Assembly: GCA_037179515.1 (NCBI GenBank)
Contig: JAXCGZ010013666.1
Coordinates: forward strand, 1-64,000
Direction of reading: 5' to 3'
DNA from: Halocaridina rubra
Lineage: Eukaryota > Arthropoda > Malacostraca > Decapoda > Atyidae
DNA length: 64,000 nt
Positions 34,141 through 45,297 of this stretch are shown in pieces; the stretch's first letter is position 1; the number at the start of each line of letters is the position of its first letter. The notes under the pieces were generated by a model, which worked only from the letters and a program-made list of their open reading frames with translations, searched no databases and was not told the DNA's origin. The translations under genes and the position numbers were made by a program.

Positions 34141-34689
34141 GATGGGGGGGGGGTTAGGGACAGAGATGGTTTCATTTTGATGTTTTGCCTTTCACATAAT
34201 ATATAGAGAGCAATAATGAGAGAGAAAAGTTGCTATTTAAACTTTTCACAGAATTTCTATATCTTCATACAAGTACTAATTTATTTACTTAGTTCATCTC
34301 TTTTCTGGTAACACACATCCTAATTTAAAAGCTGACCTTAGTAATTAGAGAAGAAAGAAATACAAAACAAAAACCCACATAAGGGAAAACTCGAATATGC
34401 ATCCGAGTAAACACCCACTTCATGCATTTACACCTGTTTCTGCTATTATTATTCTTTAACTGGTAAACCTGTTATTTCAGGAGAAAAAATATTAATAAAT
34501 TTCTAAACAAGATCTATTATCACAGGACTAGACTTTATATCTAACTCAATTTAATAAAAACAAATAAAATAAAAGAGCAAAGCAAAAAGAAAAAAATAAG
34601 ACAACTGTGCTACTTGACAACTTACTTCAGTATTAGTGACAAGTGTATTGTTTGTATTTATTTATTTATTCATTTATTTCGTATATCAT
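34141..34689. other. LINE-A3 5' end followed by AT-rich sequence, no gene
   Basis: The first 60 or so bases (a G run, CAGAGATGG, GATGTTTTGCC) are the antisense LINE-A 5' untranslated end and match 37310-37340. The remaining 480 bases are AT-rich and hold nothing recognisable. TATTTATTTATTCATTTATT before 34680 may be an A3 border. Confidence 0.55.
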
Positions 34690-36062
34690 ATCTACAAAGT
34701 CGCTGGAATCAGGAGATTCCAAGATGCTGGAAACATGTGAACGTGGTACCTATCTTCAGAAAGAGAAGGAGGGATACAGTACTAATCTATAGACCTGCTT
34801 CCTTGACCAGCATAGTTGGCAAAGATATTGAGAAACTACTAAGAAAACACATCTCTCTTTACTTGGAATTATTCAACTTTTTGCTAGTAAGACAATATGG
34901 ATTCCGAGAAGGTAGATCAACAATAACAAACTTAATAGAATTTTATAAAGAGGTAAGTCAAATCTTACAGGAAAGAGAGGGATGGGAAGATTACATATTC
35001 CTAGACTTCCAGAAGGCCTTTGATAAGGTCCCACAAAGGAGACTTATTAAGGAGCTGTAAGCAATGGCGAGAGTACGTGGAAATATCTTGGAATGAATAA
35101 AAACTTACTTATAAGAAAGGGTACAGAGGGTTAGAGTAAGACACTCAGTGTCTGAATTGGAGAAGAGTTTGTTGTGGAGTTCCACAGGATTCAGTTTTAG
35201 GGATACTTTTGTTCCTTTTATATGTAAATGAGGTACCAGAGTCTGCAAATTCATTCATGAATATGTTTGCAAATAAGATTGCGAAGAAAGTAAAAGACAT
35301 GAACAATGGTAGAGATCTTAAAGAAGACGTGAATAGTCTTCATGATTGGTGAGAAAAATGCGTAATGAAATTTAATGTTTCTAAGAAAGGCAATGATAGT
35401 GGGTACAAGTGCAAGAAGGCCCAAGCTTGAATGCTCGTAGGAGGAGCAGAACTTCAAGAGACAGAGAATGAGAAAGATCTAGGAGTAAGCATACTGGCAG
35501 ATTTGTCCCAAGAAATGCATATAAATGGCATACTATGGGCAGCATATGCTTTCTTAGCAAATGAAAGGGTAGCCTTCAGACACATGGACAAGGAAATGTT
35601 CAGAAATATTTATGTATCCTATTTGAGGCTAAAGCTTGAATATGCCGCCTCCTTTTGGAATCCACACTTGAAAAAGCATGTACTTCAGCTGGAAAAAGTT
35701 CGAAGACATACCACAAAACTGGTGCCAGATATATGCAATCTCAATTATGAAGAGAGACTGAGAGAATTAGACTATCACACGAAGCTAGAAGAATGAGGGG
35801 GATATGATGATAGTTTTTAAATTCCTTTATGTTTATGTCAAAGTAGATAGGGATTGATATATTGATATGGCTGGCATCAGAACTAGAGGTCATAGTATGA
35901 AGCTTCGTAAGAAAACTTCTTTGCTGAATGTAAGGAAGTACTTTTTAGTGGAAGAGTAGTTGATAATTGGAATTTGCTAAGCGAGGAGGTAGTTAAAGCT
36001 AACTCAATCCATAGTTTTAAAGACAAGCATGATAAAAATCAGTAAGTACAAAAGGATTCGAC
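34690..36062 (+). pseudogene. LINE-A2, third segment: reverse transcriptase and C-terminus
   Basis: It resumes at the point where A2 stopped at 23862 (a CATTATGTA / TCATATC join). The frame 34614-35060 gives IPRCWKHVNVVPIF, VRQYGFREGRSTITNLIEFY and YIFLDFQKAFDKVPQRR (motif A). Motif B lies at about 35160-35215 (VPQDSVLGILLFLLYVN-like). The ADD motif is destroyed near 35270. 35431-35796 is the C-terminal region (YAASFWNPHLKKHVLQLEKV). The element ends at about 36062 without the full 3' untranslated block. Confidence 0.8.
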
Positions 36063-36785
36063 CTGGAGAAGGGAAGTTACATGCTGAGAGATCTAGGAGT
36101 AAACATACTGGCAGATTTGTCTCCAGAAATACATATAAATGGCATAGTAAGGGCAGCATATGCCTTCTTATCAAATGTAAGAGTATCTTTCAGGCACATG
36201 GACAAGGAAATGTTCAGAAATATTTATGTAACCTATGTGAGGCCAAAACTCGAATATGCAGCGCCCTTTTGGAATCTTCACTTGAAAAAGCACGTAGCTA
36301 AGCTTGAAAAACTTCAAAGACATACCACGAAACTGGTGCCAGAAATACGTAATCTCAGTTATGATGAGAGGCTGAGGGAATTAGACTTACCATCACTCGA
36401 AGCTAGAAGATTGAGGGGGGATATGGTGACAGTCTTTAAATTCCTTCATAGTTATGATAGAGTGGATACGGATCAATATTTTGATATGGCTGGCTCTAGA
36501 ACTAGAGGTCATAGTTTGAGGCTTCGTAAGCAAACTTCTTTGCAGGATGTAAGGAAATACTTTTTCAGTGTAAGAGTAGTTGATAATTGGAATTCGCTTA
36601 GCGAGGAGGTAGTTAATGCTATCTCATTCCATAGTTTTAAGGACAGGTATGATAAGTATCACTAAGTACAAAATGGAACCGATCAGGAACGGGAAGATAC
36701 GAGCTTTGGGCTCTTTCCCGTAAACACAATTAGCTAATCACAATTAGGTAATCTCACACACACTTAGGTAATCACACATACATAC
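36063..36785 (+). pseudogene. LINE-A copy A5, 3' fragment
   Basis: The frame 36081-36665 is open over 194 residues (LGVNILADLSPEIHINGIVR, EYAAPFWNLHLKKH, DVRKYFFSVRVVDNWNSLSE) and covers only the C-terminal part of the ORF2 protein. It is followed by the family's 3' block and tail repeats (TTAGGTAATC) with CACATACATACA. It is a strongly 5'-truncated insertion with little decay, hence fairly young. Confidence 0.8.
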
Positions 36786-37285
36786 ATACACTTGAATAAA
36801 CAGCCCACTTTTGGAATCTACACTTGAAAAAGCATGTAGTTAAGCTGGAAAAAGTTCAAAGACATGCCACGAAACAGGTGCCGAAAAATACGCAGTCTCA
36901 GTTATGAAGAGAGACTGAGGGAATTGTACTTACCATCACTCGACACTAGTAGAATGAGGGGGGATATATTAACGGTTTTTTAAAGTCCTTCATGACAGAG
37001 TGGACAGGGATCAATATTTTGATATGGCTGGCACTAGAACAATAGGTCATAGTTTGCTGTTCGTAGGAACTCTTCTTTGCTGGATGGAAGGAATTCCTTT
37101 TTTCAACGTAAGAGTAGTTGATAATTGGAAATTGCTAATCGAGGAAGTAGTTAATGATAACTCAAACCATAGTTTTAAGAACAAGTAGGATAAGTATCAC
37201 TAAATACAAAATGGAACGAACCAGAGGACGAGAAGCCGCGAACTTGAAGCTCTTTTCCGTAAGCACAATTAAGTAATTACTCTCT
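36786..37285 (+). pseudogene. LINE-A copy A6, short 3' fragment
   Basis: It starts at LNKQPTFGIYT-like sequence and follows the same C-terminal blocks (VVDNWKLLIEEVVND at about 37110-37155) to a 3' block with GAACGAACCAGAGGACG and AATTAAGTAATTAC. Several shifts and a deletion near 36990 decay it. Confidence 0.7.
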
Positions 37286-37289
37286 CTAT

Positions 37290-39057
37290 ATACTGTAAAA
37301 GACAAAACATCAAAATGAAGCCAGCTCTGTCCCTGACCCTCCCATCCAATGGTCGGGGGTGGGGTTGTAGGGGATCACCGGGGTATGTACGAGGAGGATT
37401 GGCTCTTAGCAGGCTGAAGCAAAGAGCCAATGGCCTTTGAGAATCTTGTAATTAACCTGGATGTTAAGATTCAGAATATGGATAGAGAAATGAAAGAGAA
37501 TGAAACACTTAGAGATGTACTAAGATCTTTGGGGGAAGCAAATAAGGCACAAGGGCAAGAGAGAAAAGAACTAGAAAAACGGAAAAAGAAGCTGAAAGGG
37601 GAAAAGAGTGAACTAGAAACTACAATTTCTAAAGAAGAAGCTAACAACAAACAGCTGAATGACAACCTGAATGAACTAAATGTCATTCACTGCTCTCTTC
37701 TGAGAGAGATGATATTGTAACTTGGAATGTCCAGATAAATGAAAACACCGAACATTTTAGAAAAGAGTTTAAGGAGGTGAACATGGATCATGATACCATG
37801 AAAACTTCCTTTGTATATGCAGTAAAGGGGAATTAAGCACTAAAAACAGGCTGTGAGGTTGGTGGCACCAGAAAATGTACAAACGGTTGACTATAAAGAA
37901 ACAGTAATAGAAAAAATAAAAGATGTTATAATGGAAAGGGCTATTCCACTGATTAACAAAGGCACTTGATAAAGAGAAGACCGCATAATCTCAGACATAA
38001 GTGAATCCCAGGAGTCAATGTGGCATGGGATACTTGAACAAAATAAAGCTAGGGCTTTAGACCTAATAAGGAAGCTTGGAGTATTATGTGGTCCAAAGGA
38101 TATTGTAAACATTCACCAACTTGGTAAATATTCTATGGAAAGAAAGGAAAAACCAACGAAAGTAACATTTGAGAGAGTAGACACATGTAGAAAAAACTGA
38201 CTAGAATAAAAACCTAAAAGACCTTCAAGAATTCAAAACAGATTTTATTAGACCATAGAGAACACTGGGGGAGATGGAAAGGATAAAAAAACTTGTTGCA
38301 AGAGGCTAGAAGGTTAAATGAGGAGAAGAAAAAAAATGCTTTTGAGTTCTTTCAAACAAAGGGGGGATAAAGAACATTATGATAGAAAATCAGGGGGTAG
38401 GGCCTCATTAAGATTGCAGTACACAAATGCTGAAGGGGTATCTGGCAAGGTAGTAGAATTACAGGATAAAATTCACAACAGTAAGGCAGATATAGTAGTG
38501 GTTACAGACTCTAAAGTAAGCGAGGACAGTTTTTCCTAAGGACTTCAGAATATTAAGAGTTGAAAGATCTGAGAGGACTGGTGGAGGGAGAGCACTGCTC
38601 ATAAATGAAAGATTTCAGGTTGAATAATTAAACTTTGCTGTAGAAAGTGAGTTCAAGGAATTTCTTGTTGCTTGCATATATACTGGGTCAGAGATAATTA
38701 AAATACCTGTTGTGTATAACTCACCAAGGAACCAACATAGGCTAAAAGTTTATGAGGAAAGTTATATAGGTACTATTGAAGTCATTAACTCAGTTGTTAA
38801 CATTGCACAGGAGAGAAAATGTAGGCTTCTGATTATGGGAGATTTAATTATAGAGAGATAGATTGGATAAATGTTGACCCAGACAGTGGGGAGGACTCAT
38901 TCGGGGAAAGATCCGTAGACTGCGTACAAGGGAATTTCCTACACCAACATGTACTTGAACCAACAAGGGCCATGGTTGGGGATGAGCCATTGCTGTTTGA
39001 TCTAGTATTCACAGATTATGTGTTGGACAATGAAAAAACTAATTATGAACAACCAAT
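37290..39057 (+). pseudogene. LINE-A copy A7, 5' half: leader, ORF1, endonuclease
   Basis: It retains the LINE-A 5' untranslated end (AAAGACAAAACATC at about 37300). ORF1 is at about 37430-38390. The N-terminal frame 37430-37720 is a strong coiled coil (KAQGQERKELEKRKKKLKGE, ETTISKEEANNKQLNDNLNE). After shifts come MKTSFVYAVKGN and 38018-38200 (DLIRKLGVLCGPKDIVNIHQ). Coiled-coil ORF1 proteins trimerise and bind the RNA. The endonuclease of ORF2 starts at about 38400 (NAEGVSGKVVELQDKI) and reaches LFDLVFTDYVLD at about 38997-39035. It is cut at about 39057 by LINE-B3. Confidence 0.8.
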
Positions 39058-42000
39058 TTTGTTTTTTATGAATGTGACATCAGGACAGGCAAAAACTGCT
39101 CTAATCAATAAAGGCCCAGGCACAAGAAAACATCAAGAGGAAGGAAAAGAAAAAGGTTAAGGACAAGGCAGAGATTATGTAATATCACACAAAGGAAATG
39201 ACAGACAGAAAAAACAGTCAAAGTACAGAGGACTCAGAGATATGGAGGACCAGGCCCTGACATGATGATAGATCCGCTTTTTGAAGGATGATAGATCATA
39301 AGAATTAGGAAAGACAGACAGGAGGAAGAGAGTTCCAGAGACTGGAGGTAGATGGGAAGAAGCAGTTGCTGCATTGACCAATCCGCGAGCTACAAATCTC
39401 CTCACGGTGCCTGTGAGATGAGGCCGCTTGGCGAGTGTTACACGGACTCGGCAGTGGGGGAGTGATGCAACTCGCCAACTCATCACAGCAGCGATGGAAG
39501 TAGTAACAATAGAAAAGAGAGAGGGAAGAGACCTTACGGCAAAGAGAGAGAGAATCCAGATTAGAAGTAAGAGAAGGATCATTAATGAGTCTGACTGCCT
39601 TACATTCAACCCTATGAAGGAGATAAGTATAAGAAGGAGCACCCCAAATGTGTGAGCAGTATTCTAAGCAGGGACGGATAAAACCTTCATAAATTTTAAG
39701 TAGCTGTAAATAGGAAAAGTAATGATGAAAACGAAACAAAACCCCCAATTTTTGGATGAAGATTTAGAAATTTGGATTATGTGATTCCTCCAAGACAAGT
39801 CAGAGGTTATATGGATTCCTTATATGTTGATAGAATTAAGAGGGTAAATTTCGTTAGTTTCAATAGGGTTAGCAGGAGGAGAAGAAGATAAAGAGATAGC
39901 CAGAAATTGTCTTGGAGGCATTGAATATAACTAAATTTTGAGTACCCCACTCAGATACCCTCTGCAAATCAGAGTTGAGAGTAGAAGAAAGAGTGATACG
40001 AGACTGTTTACGAGTAGCAGATGAAAGTTGTGAAGAAAAGGCAAAGGAAAAATGGAGGGTTAAATCATCAGTAAAGGCATGAAGAATAGAGGAAGATGGT
40101 GATTGTAGAAGATCATTGAGGAAGAGAAGGAACAGAGTAGGTGAAAGAACAGAGTCCTGTGGAACACCACTGGAAACAGAGAAAGGGCTAGATGTCGCAC
40201 CATCAAAACTACAAATATAAAAGGGTAAGAAAGAAAACTGGAAATCAGAGAACAGAAAGAAGGGGTATAGACATAGGCAGGGAGTTTGGCCAACAGAGCC
40301 TTGTGCCCAACTCAGTCAAAAGTCTTACAGCTGTCAAGAGTGACAACAAAGGCTTCCCCATAGTTCCTCAATGAAGATGACCATACATGAGTAAGATAGG
40401 ACAGGAGGTTGCCAGTGGATCTTGCCTTGCGGAAGCCGTACTGGTGATCGGAGATAAATGAGTTAGATTCAAGGCATTTCAAGAAGTGACAATTGAGCAA
40501 AGTTTCAAAAACTTTAGCAATAGAGGAGCTTTTGGCAATAGGTCGGTACTTTGAAGGAATAGAACGGTCACTCTTCTTAGGAACAGGTTGATCTAGAGCA
40601 TGCTTCCAAGAAGAAGGATAGATACTGGTTGACAGAATGAGGCAATAAAGACGGCAAAGTATGGGAGCCAGTTCATCTGCAAACTCCTTAAGGAACCTTG
40701 CAGGGATACCATAGGGACCAGATGCCTTGTTCATCTTTAGCGACCGAAGAACCTTATGAACTTTGCGTGAAGATAGGATAAGGGTGGACATATGGTTAGA
40801 GAGCGGTAAAGATTGAGGAACAGGTCACTGGAATCATTTATAGAAGAGTTGGCGGAAAAATGAGAGCCAAAGAGAGTGGCTTTTTTAGTGTGAGAGCAAG
40901 CTATAGAACCATCAGAATGAATGAGTTGGGGAAAGCTTGAGTTACAGAAGTTTTTGGAGAAGTGTTTGGCTAAGGACCAGAAGCATTTGTCAGTGGGAGA
41001 GGACTTAAGGTCATCAACTTTCCTTCTTATAAGAATGCCTTAGACCTTTGAATCTGAGCAGTACAGCAATTCCTAGCAACAATAAAAGCAAAGTGAGTTA
41101 AATCAAAAGGAGAGGCTTGGTAAGATAAGTGTGCCTGATTTCTGGCCTGGATTGCCATGGAGCAGGCATGGTGAAGCCAAGTTTTAGAGGGAGAGAAAGA
41201 TTTTGTAGAAGAGGGTATATCTACCTCCATTCCCAAGGTCATGATCTCGGCAACTTTTAGAGCCACCTGATCAGGGTTGCAGGACTGAAAACAGTAGTAA
41301 TCCCATGGGATGTCAAAGAGGAAGTTACGCAAATTATCAAGTTAGGTACCCTCAAAATGCCAAAGGTGGCGCTGAGTAGGAGGGATTGTTGGAGGGGGAG
41401 CGAAAATGGAAGAGCTTGAGTTCAGAGAGTGGTCAGATTTGCCAAGAGGGGAGAGAACAGAATAAGAGTAGTTTTTTTTTCAAGGGTTAGAAGTAAGAAG
41501 TAGGTCAAGAATGTTTGATGCATGTTCGTGACGATCAGGAACATGAGTAGGATGCTTGATAATTTGCTCCAGATCATAAGTAATGGAGAAAGCAAGGACC
41601 TCACTTCCTCCAACATCAGTGTGAGAAGAATTAAGCCACTCACTGTGGTGTATATTGAAGTCTCCAATGTAGAGAACTTCTGCATGTGGGTGAGAAGATG
41701 GCAAGGACTCATGGCACGAGGACAGATATTCAAAGAAAGACTCAAACTCGGTGGAGTTTGGAGAAGAGTAGCAGAAGCAAAGGAAAATAGGGGTAGTGGA
41801 GAGATAGATTTTATGCCAGAGAACATCAGAGTAAGAAGATTCAAGTCCATGAGCATCGCAATAGGAGTGTTAGTGTTGCAGTAGGCACAGACCCCACCTT
41901 TGGAACGAAACCGAATATACAGATTATAGTGAGAGATTTGAAATGAGTCAGTGGAAGCATGGATAGACAGCTGGGTTTCAGATAGGAGGAGGAGATTAGT

Positions 42001-42150
42001 GAAGAAAGTACCCAAGTGCTGTTCCACAGACGACAGATTAAAGTTCAGCCACGAATGTTAGAATAGTGAAGAATAAAAGCTGCAGATCTATTAGTAGGTG
42101 CAAGGCTAAGGGCAGAACCATTACTACCACCAGGCATGTGTGCCCTCAAA
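39058..42150 (-). mobile_element. LINE-B copy B3, antisense
   Basis: Read right to left: leader remnant and endonuclease at 42027-41422 (SETQLSIHASTDSFQISHYN, IGDFNIHHSEW, LLANLTTL), then connector 41332-41027 (RNFLFDIPWDYYCFQ, KTWLHHACSMAIQARNQAHL) and reverse transcriptase 40791-40312 (LRSLKMNKASGPYGIPARFL, HQYGFRKARSTGNLLS). A C-terminal part follows at 39748-39175. The 3' end GACATCAGGACAGGC is at 39070. It is inserted in LINE-A7, with B4 immediately to its right. Frames are broken in many places. Confidence 0.85.
40060..40791 (-). pseudogene. LINE-B3 reverse transcriptase core, broken
   Basis: Motif A is altered (VVTLDSCKTFD at the end of the frame 40791-40312). Motif B lies in the frame 40293-40060 and neighbouring sequence. 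The FADD region, at about 40060-40075, reads as FTDDLTLHF-like on the minus strand. The enzyme cannot be made from this copy, because the blocks fall in different frames. Confidence 0.65.
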
Positions 42151-42848
42151 AAAGGGTGAGTTTTTTTTATGAGTGTTACATCGGGACAGGCAAAAACTGC
42201 CATAATCAATAAAGGCCCGGGCACGAGAAAGCACCAATACGAAGGAAAAGGAAAAGGTAAAGGACAAGGCAGAGATGAGGTAATGTTATACAAAGGAAAT
42301 CGACAGATAGAAAATATAGTCAAAGTACAGAGGACCCAGAGATATGGAGAATGAGGCCCTAACATGATGATAGATCTGCTTTTTGAAGGATGATAGCTCA
42401 TAAGAATTAGGAAAGACAGAAGGAAAAAGAGAGCTCCAGAGTCTGGAGGCACACAGGAAGAAGGAATCGCTGCACCGACCAATCTGCAAGCTGCAAATCT
42501 TCACACAGTAGCTTTAAGATGAGGCTGCTTGGCGAGTGTTACGTGGCCTCGGCAGTGGGGGAGGGATGCAACTCGCCAGCTCATCAGAGCAACGATGGAC
42601 AAAGTAGTAATAGAAAAGAGAAAAGTATGATACCTTATTTGCAAAGAGAGAGAGAATCCAGATTAGAAGTAAGATAAGGATGCAACCCTATCAAGGAGAT
42701 AGTTATAAGAAGAAGCACCCCAGATGTGTGAGCAGTATTCTAAGCAGGGAAGGATAAGACCTTTATAGATTTTAAGTAACCGTAAAGAGGAGAAGTAATG
42801 ACGAAAACAAAACAGAACCCCCAATATTTTGGATGAAGATTTAGAAGT

Positions 42849-43987
42849 TTATATTATGCGATTCCTCCAAGACAAGTTAGAGGCTATATGAATTCCTAAT
42901 ATGCTGACTGAATTAAGAGGGTAAATTTCATTAGTTTCAAAGACAATAGGGATATCAGAAGGAGAAGAAGATAAAGAGATAGCCAGAAGCTGTGTCTTGG
43001 AGGTATTAAATTTGATTAAATTTTGAGTGCCCCACTCAGATACCCTCTGCAAATCAGAGTTGAGGGTAGAAGAAAGAATGATACAAGACTGATTACGAGT
43101 AGCATATGAAGAAAAGGCAAAGGAAGAGTGAAGAGTAAAATCGTCAGCAAAGGCAAGAAAAAGAGAGGAAGATGGGGATTGTAGAAGATCGTTGATGAAG
43201 AGAAGGAACAGAGTAAGTGAAAGAACAGAGTCCTGTGGAACACTACTAGTAACTGAGATAGGGCTATATGTTGTACAATCAACCACTACAGGTATAAAAC
43301 GGTCAGAAAGGAAACTGGAAATCAGAGAGCAGAGAGGAGGGGTAAAGCCATAGGCAGGGAGTTTAGCCAACAGAGCCTTGTGCCCGACTCTGTCAAAAGC
43401 CTTAGAGATATCAAGGCAACCACAAAGAATTCCCCATAGCTCATCAGAGAAGATGACCATACATGAGTAAGATATGACAGGAGGTCGCCAGTGGATCCTG
43501 CCTTGCAGAAGCCGTACTGGTGATCGGATATAAGTGAGTTAGATTCAAGGCATTTCAAGAAGTGAGCATTGAGCAATGTTTCGGAAACTTTAGCAATAGA
43601 GGAGGTTAGGGCAATTGGTCGGTAATTTGAAGGAATAGAGCGATCACCCTTCTTAGGCACTTGTTGAACTAGAGTATGCTTCCAAGATGAAGGATAGATA
43701 CTGGTTGACAGAATGAGGCAAAAAAGATGGCAAAGCATGGGATCCAGTTCACCTGCAAACTCCTTTAGGAACCTTGCAGGGATACCATCAAGACCAGATG
43801 CCTTATTCATCTTTAGCAAGAGAAGAACCTTATAAACTATGTATGAAGAAAGGAGAAGGGAGGGCATAGGATTAGAGAGGGGTAAAGATTGAGGAACAGG
43901 TGTGCTGAAATCGTTTACAGAAGTGTTGGCAGAGAAATGAGAGCCAAAGAGAATGGTTTGCCAGTGGGAGAGCAAACTATAAACCAT
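42849..43987 (-). pseudogene. LINE-B4 reverse transcriptase, two overlapping frames
   Basis: The frame 43987-43322 contains MNKASGLDGIPARFLKEFAG, RSIPSNYRPIALTSSIAKV and HQYGFCKAGSTGDLLSYLTH. The frame 43460-42849 contains DISKAFDRVGHKALLAKL (motif A), TSSVPQDSVLSLTLFLLFIN (motif B) and FADDFTLHSSF at about 43150 (motif C with both catalytic Asp). One shift separates the two. This is the most complete LINE-B polymerase in the window. Confidence 0.8.
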
Positions 43988-44426
43988 CAGAACGAATGGG
44001 ACATGGAAAGCTTGAGTTGCAGAAGTTTATGTAGAGGTTTTTGGTTAAGGACCAGAAGCATTTGTCAGTGGGAGAGGAATTAAGGTCATCAACTTTCCTT
44101 CTTATAAACGAAGCCTTAGACCTTCGAATCTGAGCAGTACAGCAATTCCTAGCCACAATAAAAGCAGAGCAAGTTAAATCGAAAGTTGAGGCTTGGTAAG
44201 ATTGGTGTGCCCGATTCCTGGCTGGATAGCCATGGAGTAGGTACGGTGAAACCAAGGTTCAGGGGGAGAGAAAGTTTTTATAGAGAAGGAGATGTATACC
44301 TCCATTCCCAAGGTCATGATTTCGACAACTTTTATGGCAACCTGATCAGGGTTGCGGGACCGAAAGCAGTATTTATCCCATGGAAACTCAAAGAGGAAGT
44401 TACGCAAATTTTCATGTTGGGTAAGC

Positions 44427-45047
44427 TCAAAGTGACAAAGGCCACTCACTGTTATGTACATTGAGTCTCCAATGTAGAGAATTTTGGCATTGTGGGTGAG
44501 AAGATAATAAGGACTCATGGCAAGAGGACAGATATTCAAAGAAAGACACATACTCGGTGGAGTTTGGAGAACAGTAGCAGAAGCAAAGGAATATAGTGAT
44601 AGTGGAGAGATAGAGTTTTAGCCAGAGAACATCAAAGACAGGAGATTCAAGGTCCATGAGCATTGCAATAGGAGTTTTAGTGTTGCAGTAGGCATAGACC
44701 CCACCAATGGGATAAAAACGAGTATACAGGGTATAGTGAGAGATTTGAAATGGGTCAGTGGAAGCATGGATAGACAGTTGGGGGGTTTTAGATAGGAGGA
44801 GGAGGTTAGGGAGGAAAGTACCCAAGTGCTTTTCCACAGACAAATGCTTAGAGTTCAGGCCACGACTGTTAGAATAGTGAAGTGTGAAAGAAACAGATCT
44901 ATTGGGAGGTGCAAGGTTAAGGGCAGAACCATTACCGATACCAGGCGTGTCTGCCCACAAGGCAATAGCGGAGTCAATGAGATCCGAGGAGATTCTTCTC
45001 ACCCCTCTTTTCTGGGTACTGATGGCCATAAACTGTGGACCATCCAT
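44427..45047 (-). pseudogene. LINE-B4 endonuclease
   Basis: This is an open frame of 206 residues. It begins with leader-encoded sequence, then SFTLHYSNSRGLNSKHLSVE, LLLLSKTPQLSIHAS (catalytic Glu changed to Lys in the SET block) and VLWLKLYLSTITIFLCFCYC. The GDFN block is damaged (HWRLNVHNSEW), and the frame then leaves the domain. The SDH part is not visible before the connector at 44551-43977, so a deletion is likely. Confidence 0.7.
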
Positions 45048-45297
45048 AAATTATAGCATGTGAGAAAAAAAAATGGCAAAAAAAGACAGATGTGGGGAGT
45101 GTTGTTTCTTGTCAAATGTAATGGAATAGCAAGAAATGTGTAATGAATATGCCAGAATATTCCGTGTAGATGTAGGGTTTAGGAAAGAACCATCCTGCAG
45201 GAAGATTCTGCCAGGAGCTGTCTAGACTAGTCCTTGTTGTATACTAATGCCCTCAGTTGTAGAAAAATGAGCAGCTGGTGCCATGGCCAACCTATTT

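Larger units (their letters stand above)
42158..45297 (-). mobile_element. LINE-B copy B4, antisense, with full leader
   Basis: It lies directly to the right of B3 in the same direction. The T run at 42163-42170 is its A tail, and the 3' block ACATCGGGACAGGC follows. It has C-terminal and reverse transcriptase sequence at 42849-43987, connector at 43977-44551, endonuclease at 44427-45047, and a leader that ends with GGTGCCATGGCCAACCTATT at about 45290. LINE-A7 resumes at 45298. It is less decayed than B1 and B3. Confidence 0.85.
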
